A program made the position numbers and the translations under genes. From an uncultured Bacillota bacterium (GTDB lineage: Bacteria > Bacillota > Limnochordia > Limnochordales > ZCTH02-B6), in the NCBI GenBank assembly GCA_937916565.1, contig CALFSR010000156.1:1-9460 (forward strand): 9,460 bases of DNA, in the 5' to 3' direction. A model generated the notes under the pieces. That model was not told the origin of the DNA. It saw nothing but the letters and a program-made list of their open reading frames with translations, and did no database searches. Below are positions 5,863 through 9,460 of the stretch, in pieces. The first letter of the stretch is position 1, and each line of letters begins with the position of its first letter.

Positions 5863-7386
5863 ATGCACCGGATTCTCGGTCGCACCCTGATGGCCGTCGT
5901 GCTGGCGCTGGCCGTCGCCACGACGCTCATGCCGGCTGCGGCGCTGGCGCAGACGCTCGTGGTGGCCCAGGGTGCCGACGCGGTCAACCTGGACCCGCAT
6001 ACGACCAACGACCAGCCGTCGTCCCGGGTCCGCCGCCAGATTTACGAGACCCTCATCGTCCAGGGCGAAGACCTCGTCCTGCGGCCGGGTCTCGCCGTCT
6101 CCTGGGAGCAGCTCGACGAGCTGACCTACGAGTTCAAGCTGCGCCAGGGCGTCAAGTTCCACAACGGCGAGCCGTTCACGGCCAACGACGTCAAGTTCAC
6201 GTTCGAGCGCCTGCTGCACCCCGACTCCCGCGCGGACGCGAAGTTCCTGCTGGAGGTTATCGAGGAGATCCAGGTCCTCGACGACTACACCGTCCGCATT
6301 AAGACGTCCGCCCCGTTCAGCCCGATCCTGGCTCACCTGGCCCACCCGGTGGCCGCGATCCTGAACGAGAAGGCCGTCACCGAGGCGGGCGACGCCTACG
6401 GCACCCGCGTCGCCGTCGGCACCGGCCCGTTCAAGTTTGTGACTTGGGTCTCCCAGTCGCATATCATCTTGGAGCGGTTCAATGAATACTGGGGCGAGCC
6501 GGCCAAGGTGGCTCAGGTGGTCATCCGGGCCATCCCCGAGGGCACGGTCCGCGCGATCGAGCTTGAGACGGGCAACGTCGACATCGCGTACGACCTCGAG
6601 CCGGTTGACCGGATGCGCCTGGAGTTCGATCCCAATATCAAGCTGTTCATGACCGAGAGCCTGTCCGCCAGCTACATCGGCTTCAACGCGCAGAAGCCGC
6701 CCTTCGACGACGTGCGGGTGCGCCAGGCGATCAACTACGCCATCGACGTCGAGCCGCTGGTCGACGTGATCTACTCCGGCCAGGCCGTGCAGGCGTTCGG
6801 CCCGTTGTCGCCCAAGGTGTTCGGCGCGCACACCGAGCTTGAGCCGTACCCGTACGATCCGCAGAAGGCGCGCCAGCTCCTGGCCGAGGCCGGGTATCCG
6901 AACGGCTTCCGGACCTCCATCTGGACCAACGACAACCCGCTCCGCATCCAGATCGCCGAGGTTTTGCAGCAGTACTTGGCCGACGTCGGTGTCCAGGCGG
7001 ACGTGGAAATCGTCGAGTGGGGCACCTACCTGGCCAACACGGGCGCCGGCCTGCATGACATGTTCATCCTCGGCTGGGTGACCGTGACCGCCGACGCGGA
7101 CTACGGGCTGTACGCGCTGTTCCACAGCTCGCAGCACGGCAGCGCCGGCAACCGGACGTTCTACAGCAACCCGCGCGTCGATGAGCTCTTGGACTTCGCC
7201 CGCTCCACCAGCGACCAGGACGCGCGCCTGGCGGCCTACTACGAGGTCCAGGAGATCCTCCGCGAAGAGGCGCCGTGGGTGTTCCTGCTGTTCCAGGTGA
7301 ACGTGGACGGCACGCGGTCCAACATCGAGGGCTTCACGCCGCACCCGGCGGGCCATCACTACCTGGGCCGCGTCTCCAAGAACTAG
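5863..7386 (+). CDS. ABC importer family-5 extracytoplasmic solute-binding protein (peptide/nickel type)
   Basis: This 507-residue exported protein captures a peptide or similar solute for the DppB/DppC permeases encoded next. Residues 1-29 are a signal peptide (basic start, hydrophobic 9-21, AALA before Q30). SBP_bac_5 hallmarks follow: FHNGEPFTANDVKFTFER (99-116), GTGPFKF (186-192), the VRQAINYAID segment (286-295), YDPQKARQLLAEAGYP (331-346) and YSNPRVDELL (434-443). The cluster is of DppA/OppA/GsiB kind, but the ligand cannot be read from sequence. The protein has no cysteine anywhere, so there is no lipobox and no lipid anchor. A soluble periplasmic location, or retention by other means, is implied. 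Third codon positions are almost all G or C, more strictly than in the leftward genes, as often in highly expressed genes. Length is normal. Confidence 0.93.
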   Translation: MHRILGRTLMAVVLALAVATTLMPAAALAQTLVVAQGADAVNLDPHTTNDQPSSRVRRQIYETLIVQGEDLVLRPGLAVSWEQLDELTYEFKLRQGVKFHNGEPFTANDVKFTFERLLHPDSRADAKFLLEVIEEIQVLDDYTVRIKTSAPFSPILAHLAHPVAAILNEKAVTEAGDAYGTRVAVGTGPFKFVTWVSQSHIILERFNEYWGEPAKVAQVVIRAIPEGTVRAIELETGNVDIAYDLEPVDRMRLEFDPNIKLFMTESLSASYIGFNAQKPPFDDVRVRQAINYAIDVEPLVDVIYSGQAVQAFGPLSPKVFGAHTELEPYPYDPQKARQLLAEAGYPNGFRTSIWTNDNPLRIQIAEVLQQYLADVGVQADVEIVEWGTYLANTGAGLHDMFILGWVTVTADADYGLYALFHSSQHGSAGNRTFYSNPRVDELLDFARSTSDQDARLAAYYEVQEILREEAPWVFLLFQVNVDGTRSNIEGFTPHPAGHHYLGRVSKN

Positions 7387-7408
7387 GCACGGCGATCTGA
7401 ATGTTCCC

Positions 7409-7436
7409 GCGGGGCCGGCAAGGAGGCCGGCCCCGT
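7409..7436 (+). terminator. GC-rich hairpin between the binding-protein and permease genes
   Basis: CGGGGCCGGC (7410-7419) and GCCGGCCCCG (7426-7435) form a perfect 10-bp stem with a 6-base AAGGAG loop, plus an outer G-U pair. It begins 23 bases after the stop codon. There is no T-run downstream (GTCCCC follows), so it is either a partial terminator or an RNA-stability hairpin that keeps binding-protein mRNA above permease mRNA. That is a common arrangement in ABC importer operons; the terminator label is tentative. Confidence 0.55.
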
Positions 7437-7471
7437 CCCCTCACTCAGCTCCACCAGAGTCACCTCCCGCA

Positions 7472-7486
7472 CCGGCGCCGAGCCGG
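7472..7486 (+). repeat. Small GC hairpin upstream of dppB
   Basis: CCGGC (7472-7476) pairs with GCCGG (7482-7486) around a 5-base loop, 22 bases before the dppB start. Together with the larger hairpin at 7409-7436 it accounts for most of the 122-base gap. In such GC-rich sequence short stems occur by chance, so its role is doubtful. Confidence 0.3.
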
Positions 7487-7508
7487 GCGGCGGTTTGGGG
7501 GTCCAGGA

Positions 7509-8438
7509 ATGGCGCAGTTTCTCATGAAACGCATTCTCATGCTCGTGCCGGTGGTGCTCGGCGTCAGCGTGATCGTCTTTGCGCTTCTGTATCTGACCCC
7601 CGGTGACCCGGCACTGCTGATGCTCGGCGAGCAGGCGCCGCCCCAGCAGTACCAGGCGCTGCGGCAAAAGCTCGGCTTGGACGACCCGATTCACATCCAG
7701 TACCTGCGTTGGCTTGGACGCGCGGTGCAGCTCGACCTGGGCGACTCCATCCGCTCGTCCCGCCCGGTGCTTGAGGAAATCGTGGAGCGCCTTCCCGGTA
7801 CAGCCGAGCTCGCTTTCCTGGCCGTCTTGCTGGCAACGATGATCGGGATCCCGGCCGGCGTCATCTCGGCGACCCGCCCCAACTCGTGGCTGGACAACAC
7901 CCTGACGGTTCTCGCCCTGGGGGGCGTGTCGATGCCCGTCTTTTGGCAAGCCCTTATGTTGATCATCATCTTCTCCGTCAGCCTCGGCTGGCTGCCGCCG
8001 TCGGGGCGCCTGGGCGGCTGGGAGTACTTTGTCCTCCCCGTCGTCACGCTGGGCACGAGCGCCGCTGCGAGCATCACCCGCATGACCCGCGCTACGATGC
8101 TGGAGGCCATCCACGAGGACTACGTCCGCACGGCCCGCTCCAAGGGACTGGATGAGCGCAAGGTTATCTACCGCCACGCGCTGCGCAACGCCCTTTTGCC
8201 CGTCGTCACCGTGATCGGCCTTGAGTTCGGCAACTTGATGGCCGGGGCGGTCATCACCGAGACGATCTTCGCCTGGCCGGGCATCGGCCGCCTCGCGGTG
8301 GACGCGATCCGGACACGGGACTATCCCCTCGTCCAGGGCGTCGTCATGACCTTCGCCATCTCGTACGTCTTGATCAATTTGCTTGTGGATCTCTTGTACG
8401 CGTATCTCGACCCGCGCCTGCGGGTGCGGTACCACTGA
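7509..8438 (+). CDS. dppB: ABC importer permease, DppB/OppB family
   Basis: This 309-residue inner-membrane protein is one half of the transport channel of a peptide/nickel-type importer. It opens MKRILMLVPVVLGVSVIVFALLYLTPGDPA-style, typical for DppB: a first membrane helix (about 7-29) and then the LTPGDPA motif. Five more helices lie near 100-121, 128-160, 173-189, 228-251 and 275-302. The cytoplasmic EAA loop that docks on the ATPase is EDYVRTARSKGLDERKVIYR (203-222), followed by AWPGIGRL (255-262). The open frame reaches back to 7401, but those 36 residues are Arg/Gly/Pro-rich, overlap the intergenic hairpin and have no family counterpart. ATG 7509, preceded by a weak GGGGG site, gives the normal length. 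dppC follows after 15 bases. The ligand and so the exact dpp/opp/nik/app name are unproven. Confidence 0.92.
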   Translation: MAQFLMKRILMLVPVVLGVSVIVFALLYLTPGDPALLMLGEQAPPQQYQALRQKLGLDDPIHIQYLRWLGRAVQLDLGDSIRSSRPVLEEIVERLPGTAELAFLAVLLATMIGIPAGVISATRPNSWLDNTLTVLALGGVSMPVFWQALMLIIIFSVSLGWLPPSGRLGGWEYFVLPVVTLGTSAAASITRMTRATMLEAIHEDYVRTARSKGLDERKVIYRHALRNALLPVVTVIGLEFGNLMAGAVITETIFAWPGIGRLAVDAIRTRDYPLVQGVVMTFAISYVLINLLVDLLYAYLDPRLRVRYH

Positions 8439-8453
8439 CGGGGGGACGGACCC

Positions 8454-9335
8454 ATGGCCTCGACCTTGGCACCGCAAAGGAGCGCCGGCATTGGCCTGGA
8501 TACCCGCGGGCAGGTGTGGCGGCGAATCGTGCGCAACCGCAAAGCGGTCGTCGGCGGCACGTTCCTGCTCATCATCGTCCTCGCGGCCATCTTCGCCGAT
8601 GTCGTGGCCGTACATGACCCGGCCGCGCAAAACTTGCGCAACCGGCTCCAGCCGCCCAGCGCCGAGCACTGGCTGGGAACGGACCAGTTCGGGCGGGACA
8701 TGTTCTCCCGCATCGTCCACGGCGCCCGGATCTCGTTGCGGGTCGGGTTCATCTCGGTGGGGCTGGCCCTCTTGGCCGGCGGCACCATGGGCCTTTTGGC
8801 AGGCTACTACGGCGGCTGGATGGAAACCGTGTTTATGCGCCTTGTCGACATCTTGCTGGCGCTGCCCAGTTTCCTGCTGGCCCTCGCCATCGTCTCCACG
8901 TTGGGGCCGTCTCTGACCAACGTCATGATCGCCGTCGGCATCGCCTACACCCCAGGGTTTGCCCGGGTGATGCGATCATCGGTGCTGTCTGTGCGCCAGC
9001 TCGATTACGTGGCGGCGGCGCAGGCCGCCGGTGCCAGCGACTTGCGCATCATGTTCCGACACGTGCTGCCCAACGCGCTCAACCCTATGATTGTTCACAG
9101 CACTCTTGCCCTGGCGGGCTCGATCCTGGCGGCCGCGGGCTTGAGCTTCCTCGGCATGGGGGCGCAGCCCCCTACGCCCGAGTGGGGCAGCATGCTCAAC
9201 AGCGCCCGCTCGTTCATCCGCGCCGCGCACCACGTGGTAACCTACCCCGGGTTGGCGATTATGATCACGGTGCTGTGCCTTAACCTGCTGGGCGACGGCC
9301 TGCGGGACGCGCTGGACCCCCGTTGGAACCGTTAG
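8454..9335 (+). CDS. dppC: ABC importer permease, DppC/OppC family
   Basis: This 293-residue inner-membrane protein is the partner of the DppB-like permease in the channel. After a cytoplasmic tail the first helix is at about 31-53. The periplasmic HWLGTDQFGRDMFSRI motif (72-87), diagnostic for this family, precedes the transmembrane domain (helices near 96-118, 125-150, 155-175, 210-235 and 263-281). The EAA loop is LDYVAAAQAAGASDLRIMFR (183-202) followed by HVLPN. GLSFLGMGAQPPTPEWGSML (229-248) and the terminal LGDGLRDALDPR are complete. ATG 8454 is preceded by a purine-rich GGGGGGA 7 bases upstream and lies 15 bases after dppB, so the two are co-transcribed. No ATPase gene follows within the visible 125 bases. 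Confidence 0.93.
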   Translation: MASTLAPQRSAGIGLDTRGQVWRRIVRNRKAVVGGTFLLIIVLAAIFADVVAVHDPAAQNLRNRLQPPSAEHWLGTDQFGRDMFSRIVHGARISLRVGFISVGLALLAGGTMGLLAGYYGGWMETVFMRLVDILLALPSFLLALAIVSTLGPSLTNVMIAVGIAYTPGFARVMRSSVLSVRQLDYVAAAQAAGASDLRIMFRHVLPNALNPMIVHSTLALAGSILAAAGLSFLGMGAQPPTPEWGSMLNSARSFIRAAHHVVTYPGLAIMITVLCLNLLGDGLRDALDPRWNR

Positions 9336-9460
9336 CCCCCGGCAGGGCGAACGAACCGGCCGCAGGCGGTTCTCCTCTATACACGAGGGAGCAGCTGCTC
9401 CGGCCCGCCGCGTCCAGATGGGCCACCGCCCGGGCGATGCCGTCCGCCACGACCGCCGGC
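9280..9460 (-). CDS. Possible 3' end of a convergent gene (very tentative)
   Basis: On the minus strand a frame is open from the window edge to a TAA at 9282-9280. Its outer part reads PAVVADGIARAVAHLDA with mostly G/C third positions, which looks protein-like, whereas the inner part is Gly/Pro/Arg/Ala-rich and overlaps the last 56 bases of dppC. I do not recognise a family. The real gene, if any, could instead use the neighbouring minus frame that ends at TAG 9379-9377 (EQLLPRV at its end), or the rightward strand could be coding. Listed only because no plus-strand gene start is evident in this tail. Confidence 0.15.
   Translation of the reverse strand, partial: PAVVADGIARAVAHLDAAGRSSCSLVYRGEPPAAGSFALPGANGSNGGPARPAGRRPAG
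9353..9372 (+). terminator. Possible weak terminator hairpin after dppC
   Basis: GAACC (9353-9357) pairs with GGTTC (9368-9372), continuing as GCC (9359-9361) with GGC (9365-9367) after a one-base bulge, with a 3-base loop. A pyrimidine-rich TCCTCTAT follows. It begins 17 bases after the dppC stop and could end the importer transcript, but the T-run is poor. Confidence 0.4.
9388..9401. repeat. 14-base perfect palindrome
   Basis: GGAGCAGCTGCTCC is its own reverse complement and lies about 50 bases after the dppC stop. It may be a regulator site or a simple chance palindrome; no other copy was noticed in the window. Confidence 0.35.

Noticed and set aside
5830..7359. 509-codon open frame on the minus strand opposite the binding-protein gene
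   Set aside because: It is an antisense shadow of a strongly G/C-third-position gene; its product is rich in Val, Arg, Gly and His without any family motif, while the plus frame has full SBP_bac_5 motifs.
7401..7508. 36-residue N-terminal extension of dppB
   Set aside because: Arg/Gly/Pro-rich, encoded by the intergenic hairpin region, without a ribosome-binding site before ATG 7401, and absent from the usual DppB start.
7383..8720. 445-codon open frame on the minus strand opposite the permeases
   Set aside because: Highly charged, low-complexity product (Asp, His, Arg, Gln) typical of the reverse complement of membrane-protein genes; the plus strand has clear permease motifs.
1..9460. CRISPR arrays, tRNA genes, insertion sequences and long direct repeats
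   Set aside because: No regularly spaced repeats, cloverleaf-like sequence, transposase-like frame or terminal repeats were seen on either strand.

Overview
The window is GC-rich chromosomal DNA with tightly packed genes, GGAGG-type ribosome-binding sites, frequent GTG starts and one very clear TATAAT promoter. It carries ispG, so the host makes isoprenoids by the MEP pathway and is bacterial. A high-GC Bacillota of the Symbiobacterium / Thermaerobacter / Limnochordia kind would fit, but nothing here fixes the taxonomy and this is a guess. No tRNA, rRNA, CRISPR array, insertion sequence or phage gene was seen.

The layout is two divergent units separated by a control region of about 290 bases (5576-5862). 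Leftwards (minus strand, read from 5575 down to 1) runs a probable operon: ispG (MEP-pathway enzyme), a secreted GHL10/DUF187 glycoside-hydrolase-like protein with a discoidin-like C-terminus, a short-chain dehydrogenase/reductase, a 3-hydroxybutyryl-CoA dehydrogenase, a nonulosonic-acid (sialic-acid-type) cytidylyltransferase, and the first 20 codons of a NeuB-type nonulosonic acid synthase cut by the window edge. The first three genes are joined by 4-base GTGA stop/start overlaps. hbd follows SDR after 42 bases, neuA follows hbd after 82 bases, and neuB overlaps neuA by 26 bases. neuA and neuB make successive steps (synthesis and CMP activation of a nine-carbon acidic sugar for surface glycans). 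The other genes have no obvious common pathway.

Rightwards (plus strand, 5863-9335) are three genes of a peptide/nickel-type ABC importer: a family-5 extracytoplasmic solute-binding protein, then DppB-like and DppC-like permeases. The binding protein has a signal peptide but no lipobox and no cysteine at all. A GC-rich hairpin lies between the binding-protein gene and the permeases. No ATPase gene is visible in the 125 bases after dppC.

Sequence evidence moves several starts inward from the longest open frame: ispG to GTG 5575, SDR to GTG 2523, hbd to ATG 1710 and dppB to ATG 7509. The most interesting non-coding stretch is the divergent region. It holds an extended -10 promoter for ispG, an inverted repeat with one arm at that promoter's -35 position, a strong hairpin just before the ispG ribosome-binding site, and, on the importer side, a leader with mutually exclusive RNA pairings. 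The system-level content is otherwise ordinary metabolism and transport; I do not see a clear undescribed defence or mobile system.
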